Assembly (NCBI GenBank): GCA_033961575.1
Contig: CM066741.1
Location: 3,353,715-3,417,714, forward strand
DNA from: Aselliscus stoliczkanus
Taxonomy: Eukaryota > Chordata > Mammalia > Chiroptera > Hipposideridae
Direction of reading: 5' to 3'
DNA length: 64,000 bases
In this document: positions 11,531-24,680 of the stretch, piece after piece
How the letters are laid out: each line of letters begins with the position of its first letter
How positions within the stretch are numbered: position 1 is the stretch's first letter
Notes under the pieces: generated by a model
Seen by the model: only the letters and a program-made list of their open reading frames with translations
Told to the model about the DNA's origin: nothing
Database searches by the model: none
Translations under genes and position numbers: made by a program

Positions 11531-12094
11531 TGCAGATGACTTCCAGATATTACCCACTGGAATATCATTTTAGAGTGAGTTCCCAGTGGCTTTCCAGATG
11601 TGTGTTATTCAAAGAGACATTTGTTTTTAAAACTGATTGGAAATTAAGTGGATGCATTTTCAAAACACATCTGACCCCAAGAAAAATAATACGTCACTAC
11701 TATTTATGCAAAAACTCTATACACACATATTATATGGACATATATAAGCAGAGATTCTTTATTAACTGTGATTGCCTTGATAAAGGGATATGTGGGTGGT
11801 TGGAGATCAAGAACAGAGGGAACATTTACTTTCCTCTGCTATTATTTTTAATTATGTACCCTGTATAGATTACCAACTCTAAAGATAAATATAATTTATT
11901 TTTAAATTAATCTGAAGGTCATGATCTTTTCTGCTCCTTCAAATCTAAATCCACTTAAAAGGGCCCTAAAATGCCATTTCTAAAAAGGTTCTTATAGTCC
12001 AGTCTCCTACCTGAACATGTGAAGCAAGAAAAGCCATCCCAGCCCCGCTTCTCCAGGAGGGCGGACGAAAGAAAGATCCTAGGGCTGTGGGCAT
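11531..12094. other. A/T-rich intronic DNA
   Basis: No gene or named repeat is recognised. Confidence 0.5.
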
Positions 12095-12215
12095 TGGGGG
12101 ACGTACTGTGTGACACTAAGCAGGTTCCTTATGCTCTCTGAGCCCCCATTTTATTCCTGAAGCGGGGACAAGGGCAGCAGCCCCCGTCATGCCTGTGTGA
12201 GCAACAAATAAACGA
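12095..12215 (+). mobile_element. MIR SINE
   Basis: Sense remnants: tactgtgtgacactaagcag, gttccttatgctctctgagc, gcctgtgtgagcaacaa. Confidence 0.6.
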
Positions 12216-12296
12216 CAATACAAGCATAAATCTGTGTCAGAATAGCACCGGGATGCTTGTAGGAAGTATGCCTTGTGGTGCAGACATCTTCCTTGA

Positions 12297-13475
<1,179 letters not shown>

Positions 13476-16261
13476 CCCCCACGGGGGTGGCACCCAGTGC
13501 CTCTGTCTAATCCATTTCTAGATGGGAGGGTGGCCCCACCGAAGGTTGAATGGCACTCGGTAAGAGCGCTAACCTGATTTCCTGTCTTCACGGACTAAGC
13601 AATAACGCTCACACTGGGAGATGAGACAGGATGGAAGCGAAGGAAGAAAGGGCATGAATCTTGTTTTCGTTTGTGCATTTGTTTTCACAAAGTCACGGTG
13701 ACGGCTGAAGTTCCTACCGGTTGGAAGATGGGACCATCGGAGGTTGTGTCATCATCCTGTGGCCAGTAAGGACACCCAGTAGAGAAGTAGTCTGTGACTT
13801 AGCCTTGGCACCATCCACCATCACGGGGAGCCATCATCCACGTGACCCATCATGCCGCAGTAACCGTAGCTGAGCCCACACCCCTCTTCCAGGGGCTGAG
13901 GTCACCCATCACTTCCGTGTGCTGTTCCCAGCAGCTAGCACTGCTGACCAATTTGGGGGTTTTCCAAGGCGCCCCTTGTCCTAGACGGGGTTGTGGTGTT
14001 CCAGTGGCCCTGGCACCCACGCCTTGCTGTAAAATGACACTGTGGGGACAGGCACGGATTGAATCCCATCCAGACTATGGCCAGGGCTTCTGTGGAAAGG
14101 CTGCAAACTGATGTAACTCTGGCCCTCAGACCTAAGGTCTAAGATGCTATCTTTGCAGTCGCTATGATGTATAGATTTTACCTCGCTCCTCCAAAACAAA
14201 GACCCTGCCTGGTGCGGGGGAGGGGGCGGGCAGGGAGGAGGATTTCTTGAGCCCAGAAAAAAATAAAAATAAAAAATAAGCCCACTCTTGCCATTGTTTC
14301 GACACACCCGTGTCAGCTGTAGACCATCCTTAACTCAAAATAGCTTCTTGTTGCGATACCACTCAAGCTTCCTGGAGAAGCCCTTTACGTATCAAGTTGC
14401 CAGCCCTGCCTCCTTGCTTGCTGAAGCCCTCACCAAATTGCTTTATCCGTAGTGACTTCTCAACTGGACCTAATTTTCAAGGGTCAGGAACTGTAGCTGT
14501 CCAGGTGTGAAGGGAGACAGTCTCCGCTCTGCCCCACCGTCCAGCTGGCTTTGCAGACACAATGGACATGGAAAGATGCCCGTGTTGTCTGCTTCTCAAG
14601 GATGGTGCCAGTTTCCTGTGAAGCTATTTAACCCTGATCCTTTGCAAAATGATAAACCCTGAACTTAACTTATTTTCCCCTCGCCCGTCCAAGGCAAGAG
14701 CAGTCCAAGAGGGATTTAACACGGGCTTCTGGAACTACCCCTCCGGTGCACACACACTTGATTGTATTAGGCTCCTAGTGATGTGTTTTGAAAGGGAAAT
14801 CCACACTGGAGTCCCTCTTCTTTAGCCTTTCCGCCCCCCCCCTCCCAGATTCCTAGTATTTGGAACTCCCCCTGCTCTAGAAGAAATTTCCCCAAATGAT
14901 TTTGGAATTGCATACCATCTTTGGTGACCAAACAAAAAGCAGACAGTCCACCTGGGACGTGTGGTTCCACAGGCTGGGTTTTTACTGTATTTTTGTTTCT
15001 AAACTAGAAGACATGTCTACCCTCTTTAAGGGAAATTTGCAATAAATAAATTCAGTAGGAAAAGCCCCAGGGTAACACAAGCCCTAAACTTCTGCCAATG
15101 CCCTCAGTACGAACTCTGTGTAATTGTAGATCACCTTAACGCCCGTGATCCTAATTCCTACTCCTTTTAAACGATTGCAGTGGAGTCTCTTCTTACCCAA
15201 AGATTAGATTCTGAAGTCAGTGCAAAAACACAAAACTACAGCAGAGCCAAAGTTACCTCTGCAAAGACCTCAGGAAGGGCCCTGTTGGAGACCACGTGCT
15301 GTCCCGTAAAAAATCCCCTAACATAGCCACATGTTTCCGCAGCAATGGAACAGGTTGCTGAGGATGAGACAGAGTTGGCTTGTGTTTGGGGACCGTAATG
15401 TACCCGAGAATGTTAGGGTCACACTGGTGCAGCCAGGTGCTCCCGCTAGAAAAGGTTCATGGAAGTGGTCTGCCGAGCAGATTCGCATCTCCCATGTCAC
15501 ACTCTCCCCAGGGCACATGCCCGTCGGCGCGACACGGGAGGCAGACTCCACACACCTCTTAACATTGCATTTCCCTCCATTTCTTTCTTTTTTTTTTTTT
15601 TTTGCCAAGCACGCGTAATCAAATGTGTGTTCATTTCACATGTGTGTGATGTGATTCCACCACACTCCCTTATGAATGAACATTGACCAAAGGCTACCTA
15701 TGCCGGAAAAATACGTATCTATTTATTTTTTAAACGCATAGCTCTGAGAAATGCTAGCTGGGGCTATACGTGAACGAGTTCCGGTGCAATAGCAACAAAG
15801 GTCAAGCAATTTCGTTTTCCGAATGTACGTAAGGCGGAAAATGTGTAGGTAGAGATCAGTGCTGTCTGCTCCATGTTTTTAATAGTATGTAAACGTGAAC
15901 TGTTGATGTTTTAAAAAGGAAAACCTGGTGTGCATTTGGAGTGTTTTCCTTGTACACTCATTTATCACTTATCAACAGTGGCTGTCCCAAGTCGTATTGT
16001 GGTCTCTTTTCCTTCTAACTATAGTTTATATTTTGATAAAAATCAACATTTAAAAGAGGTCTGCTTTTTGATGGTACTCGGGTGAGTTGCCGTCTTCTGG
16101 TTCAAATGCAGATGAATGCCTGCTGATAGAGACCTCCTAAAATCCATCTCCGATCATCTATGAACTTTTAATTTATCATTATTTATAATAATAATTGTGG
16201 ACAATAATTAAAAGGTTTAAAAAAAACCTTTTTAAGTATTTTCCTTCAAGCCAGTTTTGGA

Positions 16262-16267
16262 AATAAA
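16262..16267 (+). promoter_or_regulatory. GPR139: Candidate proximal poly(A) signal
   Basis: AATAAA lies in the A/T-rich part of the putative 3' UTR. Other hexamers are at 16645-16650, in gcaataaataaa near 15041, and in an A-rich run near 14263. No transcript evidence is available to choose among them. Confidence 0.3.
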
Positions 16268-16770
16268 GCCTTGAAATTTGAAGCCTGTCATGTAAATAGC
16301 TTACTGTTGGTGGCACTTACGGAACTGCCTTAAATCGGGTTTTTTCGTGATGCTTCCTTCAAAGATTGTCACTCGTGTCTCTCCTGGTGTGTGGAGTGCG
16401 TTCTTACTTGGACATGCAGTGATACGACACGTGTCTCTGCTGAGTCTGTTTACTGAACAACGCAAGGACTCAAGTGTCTCCTGGGAAAGGGGATGAGGAG
16501 GATGAGAGACAAACCATAAACGACAGACCATGAAAATGGCATCGACTTCCTCATTGCAAACTCTGCAATTGGAAAAGATTACTTTGCACAGTTGGAACCT
16601 ACTGGCCCAACATGGGGGGGTGGGGGGGAGGGCTATCTGAAGTGAATAAAAGACTCCCATGTTGGCTCTTCCAGTTCAAAGAATGCAATAGGATATTACC
16701 ATAGAAAACTAGTAAATGTTCATATTTTCTTAATTAGATAATATATTGTGTTTGGACTTGTTTGTATTAT

Positions 16771-16776
16771 AATAAA
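16771..16776 (+). promoter_or_regulatory. GPR139: Candidate distal poly(A) signal of GPR139
   Basis: AATAAA is followed after about 20 bases by a G/T-rich stretch (ggtgtttggtatttg near 16798-16812) resembling a downstream element. It is the last canonical hexamer before the MIR-containing intergenic DNA. Confidence 0.5.
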
Positions 16777-17087
16777 TTCTAATATGGTGCACACTCGGTG
16801 TTTGGTATTTGTATATGTGTTCAAGGTATCTGCACAACTCTGATGAGAAAATTTTAAATAAGCTTCCTCCTTATACCCTGTGCTGGTGCTGGAATGAGAC
16901 CTGCATCCCACCTGCCTCCAGGTTAGCCAGAGATATTTCAGAATTTAAGACCACGGAACTCTGTGTCCGGTGATCCTGAATGAGGTCGCTTCCTGGGTAC
17001 AAATCTGAGTTCTCTTCAGACCGCATCCTCTACGTGTCTTTGAGACAGTGACAGCTATAATCTTAAGTGGAAATCGAGCTAATGGCT

Positions 17088-17215
17088 GAGAGCTTGGACT
17101 TGAAAGTCAGACAATCATGGGTTCGTGTCCCAGCTCCATTTACTAGATGTGTGGCCTTGAGCAAATCCTTGAAGATTTCCGAAAGACTGTCCTCGGGGAG
17201 AAAATGGTACAAAAG
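17088..17215 (+). mobile_element. MIR SINE
   Basis: Sense copy with its tRNA-like head: tcatgggttcgtgtcccagc, gatgtgtggccttgagcaaa. Confidence 0.85.
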
Positions 17216-17274
17216 CTAATTTTTTTCTCCAGTTGCCTGCAAGAGGAGGAGAAGCTCTCACGGTCAGGAAACCA

Positions 17275-17430
17275 AGGTTCGAAGTCAGTTATTGTCAGCT
17301 ATAACTTGACAGCCTCTGCCCCTTCCTAGCTGTGTGGCTTTGGGCAATGTTCGCAACCTCTCTGAGTCTCAATTCACTCTCCATAACATAGGGCTAACAG
17401 TAACTCCAGTACATGCCTCACGGGGGATTA
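17275..17430 (+). mobile_element. MIR SINE
   Basis: Second sense copy: tagctgtgtggctttgggca, cctctctgagtctcaattca, cataacatagggctaacag. Confidence 0.82.
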
Positions 17431-18986
17431 ATAATAGTCGAGCTAAAAAGAGCCTCCAAGTGGATATCAGCTCACAGGTGAGGGTACTGGCCACAAAAGG
17501 GTTAATGATTTTTATCCAACTAGAACCCAGGTCAATGATCACTTCGTCCTTCCCACTCTGTCTCCCTGCCTCCTCTGTAAGATTCTGACTCATCGCCCCC
17601 TCAAAGAGCACATTATCTTCGTGCCCTTTTTAAAGGTTGGGATATTGCCTAGTTTTCCAACTCTTCAAACCCAGGTCATCCAAGCATGAGCTAGAACAGC
17701 ATCATAATTAAAACACTTGGTTTGACCGTTCCCTGTGAGGTAGAAACTTCTAAATTGACTCTATCTGGGATCGAAACCATGGCTCTCAATCTAGCTATGC
17801 ATTTCCCACGCAAACCACCATCAATTCTGACAGCCGCCCACAAGCGATTGTCACCATCTATCTTTGCATCAGCTGGGAGAATGAAAGGAACTTACAAGTA
17901 GTTGGGAAGGAGGTACAGAAAAGTAAAGAAAGTGCTAGAAAGGCTGCAAACAGAAGCTGTTAGGCATGGCCACAGAGGCCGCATTAATTTTGTTAACCAA
18001 CTCAAGGAGGAGGGATAAGGAGTTGATGGAGATTGAGCTGTGAAATAATGATCCTTTTATCAGTGCACTCAGCTAACTTGCCAGATACGACGAGGACGTA
18101 AGACGCTCATGTCTACTGAGATAAACAGACACCATGAATTTCCTAGGTTTATTAGGAGAACGTGTCACGGTCATGCCAGAAAAAGAAAACTTTTCAGATT
18201 AAGAAGGAGACAGCGGGCCCCTGGGAAGAGGGATGCCTTCGCATCAGCGCTGCATGAGGAGTTATTAGGTCTGAGGGACTTTGTCCCAAGTGAATGTCAG
18301 TAACATGGCATTTCCTTCCCGCTGGAGAGAGAGCAGGAAAGAGTGACGCTTAAACTGAAGTGTGAGGGGTCCAGATCAAACCCCAAAAAAGAAATCTTCA
18401 TATTGATGCCGATGAACCCCACGAAGGGTTTTCTGTGGGAGTTCATAGAATCTGCTCCTTTGGACATATTTCCAAAAGGACTGGATATCAGAGTCTTGGA
18501 GGGAAGCAAATCTCACTCAGATGGTTTCAATGAAAAGCCTTTACCCAAGAGACTGTTAAAAGTGGTTTGAGCAAGAATCAGGAAACCGAGACGAGCTACT
18601 GAGGAGTCTAGGAACGAGAAATCAAAGGAAGCCTCGCCCTCCTAGGCCCGATGAGGGGACAGAGGGAAGTAGGGTTACTGCAGCTCAGTGTGAGCTGTGC
18701 TTGGGAAGACGGGCCACGCTGCTGCCAGACAGGAAGGTGGGGGGTGCCCCATCCCCTCTCTTCCTTCACTTTGACATCGTGCCGATGCCGACACTGGTCA
18801 AGCTCAAAGAGTATTCAGCCAGGAAGGGAGTGCCGGTGACAGTCTGCAGTGGCCAGACTCCAAGGCACAAAAGCAGATCCACAGGTGGATTGGAGACAGG
18901 AAGCAGCTGCAGAATAACCATCAAAGGTTAGATTCTTCTTTCTCTATCATTAGGTGCTGGAGGGGATCTTAGAGATTATTTCACAC
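17431..18986. other. Repeat-poor intergenic DNA
   Basis: No gene is seen. Most of it is free of recognised repeats. The 17760-18310 part is discussed as a candidate conserved element. Confidence 0.5.
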
Positions 18987-19008
18987 AAAAAGAAAGAAAG
19001 AAAGAGAG

Positions 19009-19071
<63 letters not shown>

Positions 19072-19082
19072 GAGAGAAAGAG

Positions 19083-19141
<59 letters not shown>

Positions 19142-19142
19142 A
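18987..19142. repeat. 156-bp homopurine (GAAA)n/(GA)n tract
   Basis: Every base is A or G: a GAAA block, a GA block of roughly 20 units, a mixed block, then about 14 GAAA units. The open frame across it is a by-product of the period. Confidence 0.97.
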
Positions 19143-19424
19143 CGCTAACACCCAAGGGATTCCCTTGCCCAAAGTCACACAACCTTGATGCAGGCAGTTC
19201 CTGTTTCCATCGATTTTCTAGCACACTCCCAGAAATACACATGTGTATTATAGACCTTCACAAGCTTGCTTTCCAATCTTCATAATTAGAAATTTCTTTG
19301 ATTAATCCTCAGAATCTCCAATGGCCAGACTATGAACTTGAATATGTTTGGGGAAGGAAATGAAGAGTCAAGAGGGTGGGCACTCACTTAACAACCAAAA
19401 GTCCCAGGCACTCCTAAAGTGATT

Positions 19425-19960
19425 CATTTACTTGAATTCAATACTTCAATATGCATTGAAATATACGAGGTGCCAGGAGCCATTCTAGGCAGAGTGATTC
19501 ATCAATGAACAGGGCAGATAGGGACGCTGCCCTTGTGGCACTTACATTCTAGTGGGAGAGTCAACACACAAGCAATTAAGATAAGTTCAGGTAGTGCTAA
19601 ATGCTGGGAAATAAATAATAATAGTAATTGACTGGGATCAAGCAGAAACACTAGATAAGGCTGACAGGGAAGGTCTTTCTGAGAAGGTGGCAGCAGGACT
19701 GGATCCCAAATTGAAAGGAGACAGCCATGCCAAGAGCATGCCAGGAGAAGGGACCAGAAAGCACAAAGACCTTGAAATGGAAATAACCTTGAGGGCTCAT
19801 GGAACAAACGGAAGACCAGTATTGTTGAAGCACAGTGATGTGGGAGAGAGAGGTATGAAACAAGGCAGGGCGGGGTGGGCAGGAGCACAGCCATGGTGAG
19901 ATTCGTGGGCCCTGGAGAGGAATGTGGTGGGAAGCCATTGGGGAATGGTGAGTAAGACTC
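19425..19960 (-). mobile_element. L2 LINE, long fragment
   Basis: Antisense L2 features in order: cttacattctagtgggagag, gggaaggtctttctgagaag, agaaagcacaaagaccttg, gggaagccattggggaatgg. Confidence 0.78.
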
Positions 19961-19964
19961 AGGT

Positions 19965-20140
19965 TGTCTTCTTCCCTCACTTAACCATCACAACTACTCA
20001 GAAAGGGAATGTTGTTACCCCCGTTTTTCAGATGAGAACACTGACTCTTGGGGGAGGGGGGAGTAAATTAAGCTTGTGTAAGGTCACAGCAAGGCCTTTA
20101 TGAGCTGGTATTTAAGCCCAGGCCTGTCTGGCTCCATGAG
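19965..20140 (-). mobile_element. MIR SINE
   Basis: Antisense copy: cgtttttcagatgagaacac, taaggtcacagcaagg, tatttaagcccaggcctgtc. Confidence 0.85.
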
Positions 20141-20751
20141 GCACTTCATCAGGCCACTTCTGACATCTTTTCCTTCATGTCCTGTATTCTCCTGAATTAG
20201 CAGCTTGCCCCCATTAGCCTTTTCATCATGGAAGGTTGATATTTAGCTTCAAGCCATCCTCTGGTTTCCTTAATGAGGAGTCAGACATCATCAGTTCATA
20301 TCACATGGCTCTATTTCAAGACCCGATTCATAAATCGTCTGATAAAATCTGGCAGAGTAGAGCATCAGCCCCCATAGACTGTAGATGAAATAACATAGAC
20401 TCTACTGGAAGGTAGAGGCATTAAAAAGGTATATGCTTTTTAAAACTTTCTTGCACAACCCTCAGGAATATTGCTAAATGTCACTGCCTACTCAATTTCA
20501 GGTGCTGGCCCTTTAAAACACTGGCCTGTGCTTCTGTCCAAGGTGCTGAAATCACTTGGGAACAACTTTTATTTGAGCGAGACAGGCAACATACGTTAAG
20601 AAAATTTTATGTATGAAGATACAGATTTGCCAGCGCCCCCCCACACACACACACACAGATAAAAGGAATTGGTGCAGCATTATTTACATGAAACTATTTA
20701 TATTTACAAGAAACTATTTAAGATAGGATTTCTTACAGAAACAAGTTCCCC

Positions 20752-20925
20752 TAGGGCCTTGCTCCTCACACCATGGTCCACCTATCCGAGCAACATCACC
20801 TGGGACTTTGTAAGAAACACAGAATCACAGGCCCCACCCCAGACTACTAAACCAGAATCTGAATTTTAACAAGATTCCCAGGGGATTCACTCACATTAAG
20901 GTTTGAGAAGCACTGTCTTACTGCA
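20752..20925 (+). mobile_element. MER5A-type hAT element
   Basis: Consensus order preserved: catcacctgggactttgtaa, aggccccaccccagactac, gaattttaacaagattccca, ggtttgagaagcactg. Confidence 0.85.
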
Positions 20926-20939
20926 CTTTAAAACGGTGG

Positions 20940-21062
20940 CTTATACCCTTGGGAAGCTTTTTAAAATCCCAACACTCAAGTTGAAATCCAGGCAGACAGC
21001 ACTATTTTTTTAAAGTTCCTCAGGTGATTCCAATGTGCAGCCAAGATAGAAAAACCACGGAT
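20940..21062 (+). mobile_element. MER5-like hAT remnant
   Basis: Similar features (ggaagctttttaaaatccc, caggtgattccaatgtgcag). The family assignment is tentative. Confidence 0.5.
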
Positions 21063-21206
21063 TTTTTTTTCCCAAAGAAAATGTTGTATCACTACCATAA
21101 ATGGAAAACCAGTATCACCTGCCATAAATAGATAGAAATCATTTGCAAAAAGACCAAAGATTGTCAATAATTCTTACCTTCGATGATTGTCTGAAAGTGA
21201 TGTCTA

Positions 21207-21701
21207 CAGTCCCCACTTATCCACAGTCCGTCAACCACAGCCCGAAAATATTCAATGGCAAGTTCCAGAACTTTCATGAGTTTGAAATTGGGCGCTGTTC
21301 TGAGTAGCGGGATGAAGTATCACGCCGCCCTGCTCTGTCCCAACTGGGATATGATTCACCCCTTTATCCAGCATCTCCACGTTTAGACGCTGCTCCCCAC
21401 CACCTTCAGTTATTAGTCCCTGAGTAGCCATCTTGGTTAGAAGGTCAAAGTTCACAGCATCACAGCACCTGTGTTCAATCGCTCTTATTTCACTTAACAA
21501 TGGCCCCAAAGCACAAGAGGAGTGATGCTGGCAACTGGAATATGCCAAAGAGAAGCAATAAAGTGCTTCCTTGAAGCAAAAAGGTATGTATGTATAGGAA
21601 AAAACCAGCACATATAGGGTTTGGTACTATACATGGCCTCAGGCATCCACTTGGGGGGAGGGGTCTTGAAACATATCCCCCATCGATAAGGGGGGCTACT
21701 G
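21207..21701 (+). mobile_element. Tigger (pogo-like) DNA transposon, internally deleted
   Basis: TA dinucleotides flank the element (21205-21206, 21702-21703). The left end cagtccccacttatccacag and the right end ataaggggggctactg form terminal inverted repeats. From about 21500 a short piece reads MAPKHKRSDAGN..MPKRSN, the start of a pogo/CENPB-type transposase, then jumps into the 3' non-coding end. The middle of the gene is missing. Confidence 0.87.
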
Positions 21702-21733
21702 TACTCTCTCTCTATTAAGAAAACAACAGTTGG

Positions 21734-21850
21734 GGGCCAGCCGAGTGGCACGGTGCTTAAGCACTGGCTTGAGAAGCCAGCGGCCCCGGTTCGGGTCCCA
21801 CATATGAGGGCCAGTGACTCTGCCCTCAAAAAAAAAAAAAAAAAAAAGAA
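21734..21850 (+). mobile_element. Short tRNA-Ser-like SINE
   Basis: A box CAGCCGAGTGG, B box GGTTCGGGTCC, gagggccagtgactctgccc and a poly(A). Perfect 17-bp target-site duplication aagaaaacaacagttgg at 21717-21733 and 21851-21867. Confidence 0.96.
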
Positions 21851-22091
21851 AAGAAAACAACAGTTGGTTGTTAAGGGCCTGCTATCAACATGCTGAGACC
21901 TTCTCCTTAACCCAATCAGAAGGACTGATAGTAAATCAGAAATGAACTTTTTTTTTTCACAATGTGCTTCGGTGTTACTGATGCCAAGCCTCATGACATC
22001 TAACGCCTCTCACACACCCTTTGTGTTACAAGCACTATATTTTAGGAAACTGTTCTATTAAGTAAAGACGCACCAGCAGCTTCTTTTATTT

Positions 22092-22258
22092 TAGTGATTC
22101 CCGGCCTTAGCTGCACTTTAGGCTCACCTGCAGTAGTTTTTAAAACATATACCCAGACCCGAACTCCCACATGAATGAAATCAGAACCTCTGGGCATCAG
22201 AATATTCTAAATCAGGTGATTCTGGCACACAGCTAGGATTGAGACCCACTAGTCCACT
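22092..22258 (+). mobile_element. MER5A-type hAT element
   Basis: Contains ctttaggctcacctgcag, tcagaacctctgggcatcag, atcaggtgattctggcacac. Confidence 0.78.
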
Positions 22259-23424
22259 TGGTAACACTTGGTTGGCTCTAAGAACTGAAAAATTACAACA
22301 CAGCTTTCCCAAATAATCTGTCATTTGGCCATTTCCCAAGTCGACTCTTCACAATTGGTTGAGGTTTCACAGGTGTGGACTTCTCACTACTGAGGATAAA
22401 AGTGACTGACAAGTCATACCCATATACCCCCCTCACTCTGAGTTTAGGACCAGTTGAGAAATAGATGCAAGAAATGGACAAGTAGGGATCAATTATCAGC
22501 TCTATTCCTGGACAGGTGGGTTGGAGAACCCTGGTTGAACCCAGGGCCAATGGACTTCCCATCCAAACAATTTAGATGTTGACTCAAACACCCACAGGAT
22601 AGTCTGAAGCTGCATAGAAGACAGTTACCCAGAGAGTTACCCAAGCAGGATTTCTGCCCCTGGAGCAGAGAATTAATAGTGAGGACTCTCAGAGACAGAC
22701 TTCTTGCCACAGCTCAGTTAGGGTTCCTACGTGGAAGACAAAGGGCAAAGGGAGAATTCTTCCCTCCTGGGGGCAGACCAGCCTGAAAGAGGGAGAGAGG
22801 CTTACTCACATACTGTTTCTTCTCCAATTGCACAAATCGGTCGGCGCGTTCCTTCTCCACTGGGGATGGGGTGGAAAAGGAGGTTGAAAAAAGTTACCTC
22901 ATGAGTACCTCTGAGAGTAAGACCAAGAGTTCCTATATGATGGGCTAACATAGAACAATTAGTAAGAGAAAATGGTTTTCCCTACGCTCCCCTCCACCTC
23001 ACTTAGGGAACTCTACAAATGTGAATCGGGGGAATAATTCCACAGGCTGCAAGCAGACAGACAGACAGGCATGCTGAAATGGTAAAACACCTAGAGAAAA
23101 AGCAAGCAAAGAACGTGCTGGTCCTCTGGTGCCTCCCTGTCTTCAACTTAAGGCCACCAGGTGCCTCCCAAGGCACATTTCTATCTTCAGGATCAGAGAT
23201 GTTTGGCCCTGGTCTATCCATGTCTCCCAGCTGGTACCCAGTTCTCTAAAAGCCCTGACATCCAAAATAATTTTAATGGACTTTGATTCAAATAAAGGCA
23301 CCAAACGGCACTTTGAGGAGTGAACAAAGGTTGTACCCAAATGGGACACCATCACAGCAGTACAGCTCCCAAAGGCGGCCTCCTGGTGTACATGGGTATG
23401 GGTTGTGCTGACGTCGGCTCGAAT
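22259..23424. other. Intergenic DNA without recognised features
   Basis: I see no gene and no repeat family that I can name with confidence. Confidence 0.45.
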
Positions 23425-23585
23425 CATGATTTCACCCGTTTCCAGCTGAGTAACGCTGGACAAGTCACTTCTAGTCTCTGAGTTACAATTGCAGCATTTG
23501 TAAACTAGAAACGACCATAGCACTGACTTCAAAAGGGGGTTGTGTCTGGAACATATTTGCATGATTAGTAAATTACATTATTATT
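23425..23585 (+). mobile_element. MIR SINE, decayed
   Basis: Sense remnants: agctgagtaacgctggacaa, gtcacttctagtctctgag. Confidence 0.6.
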
Positions 23586-23589
23586 ATAG

Positions 23590-24465
23590 TTATAGTGCTC
23601 TGTGATAGGGACAGTGGAAACATTGCATATTCCATGACCCCTCTGAGAAACAGGGTCCCCTCTGAGATGACGAGGTCACTCTCAGGAAGAAAGAGTTGAA
23701 CTCTGTCAAGTTCTAGCTCTCGCTCTTGTCCAAGGTAGAGAAAGCATATCGTTCGTTACAGTCATGCAGTGACAGCCCCTGAAAAAGACAGAGCAACAAA
23801 GAAGACTGCTGGCCATCGGCCACTCCACACTCAATTTCAATACCATGAAACGTGGCCTCCAGTGTTGCCCTAGTTCTTTCACTCAAACAGTCGGCATCCA
23901 CTGCTAATCTCTGGGGCAAAACTTCAGCCTGCAGGGTGGTGTGATGGCAGCTGCAGAAGGCCACTGGCCCATCTCATGAGGGCTGCTGCCACCGGCTTCA
24001 GTGCTGAGAAAAATGGAACTTGTCCTGCTGGTGGGGGGAGGTTGGTAGACAAGTGACCTATCCCCACGATGTCAAGTACGTCTCTAGGGCCCTGAGAGAG
24101 GAAACACACATGCCTCAGCTGGAGGCAAGGACATCTCATGATTGCAAATTAATCTTGTAAGTATCTGATTTCTACGAGGCTGTAAAGAAAGGACTTCCTA
24201 TTGCTAATGGTGTGTGCCTCTTGGTGTAGCTAATGCTGGGGCAAGGTGATGTGTGCTGACACCACTGCCCCAGGCAGGTCTGCCAGGGAAAGGCCACAGT
24301 CATGAAAGGGCAGGGTCTTTCTCTAGAATGAGGTCACCATAGCATCTGTCATCTGAGGGGAAAGCAGGCCATCAGACGGAGAATAGGAAACAGCGGTGAA
24401 AATGTTGGCGCGAGCGCTCAGCTTCTCCTTGTCATGACTGGGACAGTCTGACGTCCGCGGGTGTT
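23590..24465. other. Intergenic DNA without recognised features
   Basis: No gene or named repeat is recognised. Confidence 0.45.
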
Positions 24466-24469
24466 GTAT

Positions 24470-24680
24470 TAACTGTTGCTACTCTCTGTGCTACAGGCAC
24501 AGTGCTAGGAGCTGTGCATGGATTGTCTCTTGTAATCCTCATCCCTCCAAGCAGGCCCCATCCCACCCCCATTTTACAGATGAGACCATCGGAACTCAGA
24601 GAGGCCAAGTATCTCGCCCAAAATCTCACGGCTACTAAAGAGAATGGTGGAGCCACAGCCCTCATCCAGGTCTGTGTCCC
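24470..24680 (-). mobile_element. MIR SINE
   Basis: Antisense copy: ccattttacagatgagacca, actcagagaggccaagtatc, atctcacggctactaaa. Confidence 0.82.

Larger units (their letters stand above)
13476..16795 (+). other. GPR139: Probable GPR139 3' UTR
   Basis: About 3.3 kb after the stop codon contains no SINE, LINE or MIR that I recognise, in contrast to the dense repeats on both sides. It becomes A/T-rich after 15700 and carries several AATAAA hexamers. The last, at 16771-16776, is followed by G/T-rich sequence typical of cleavage sites. The end point is inferred and earlier sites could also be used. Confidence 0.5.

Noticed and set aside
18954..19148. Lys/Arg/Glu repeat protein
   Set aside because: It is a translation of the homopurine microsatellite.
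21734..21850. tRNA genes at the A/B-box heads (also 9502, 12310, 25318, 29467, 38111, 45965)
   Set aside because: The heads lack a proper acceptor stem, and are followed by SINE bodies and poly(A), with duplications at several.
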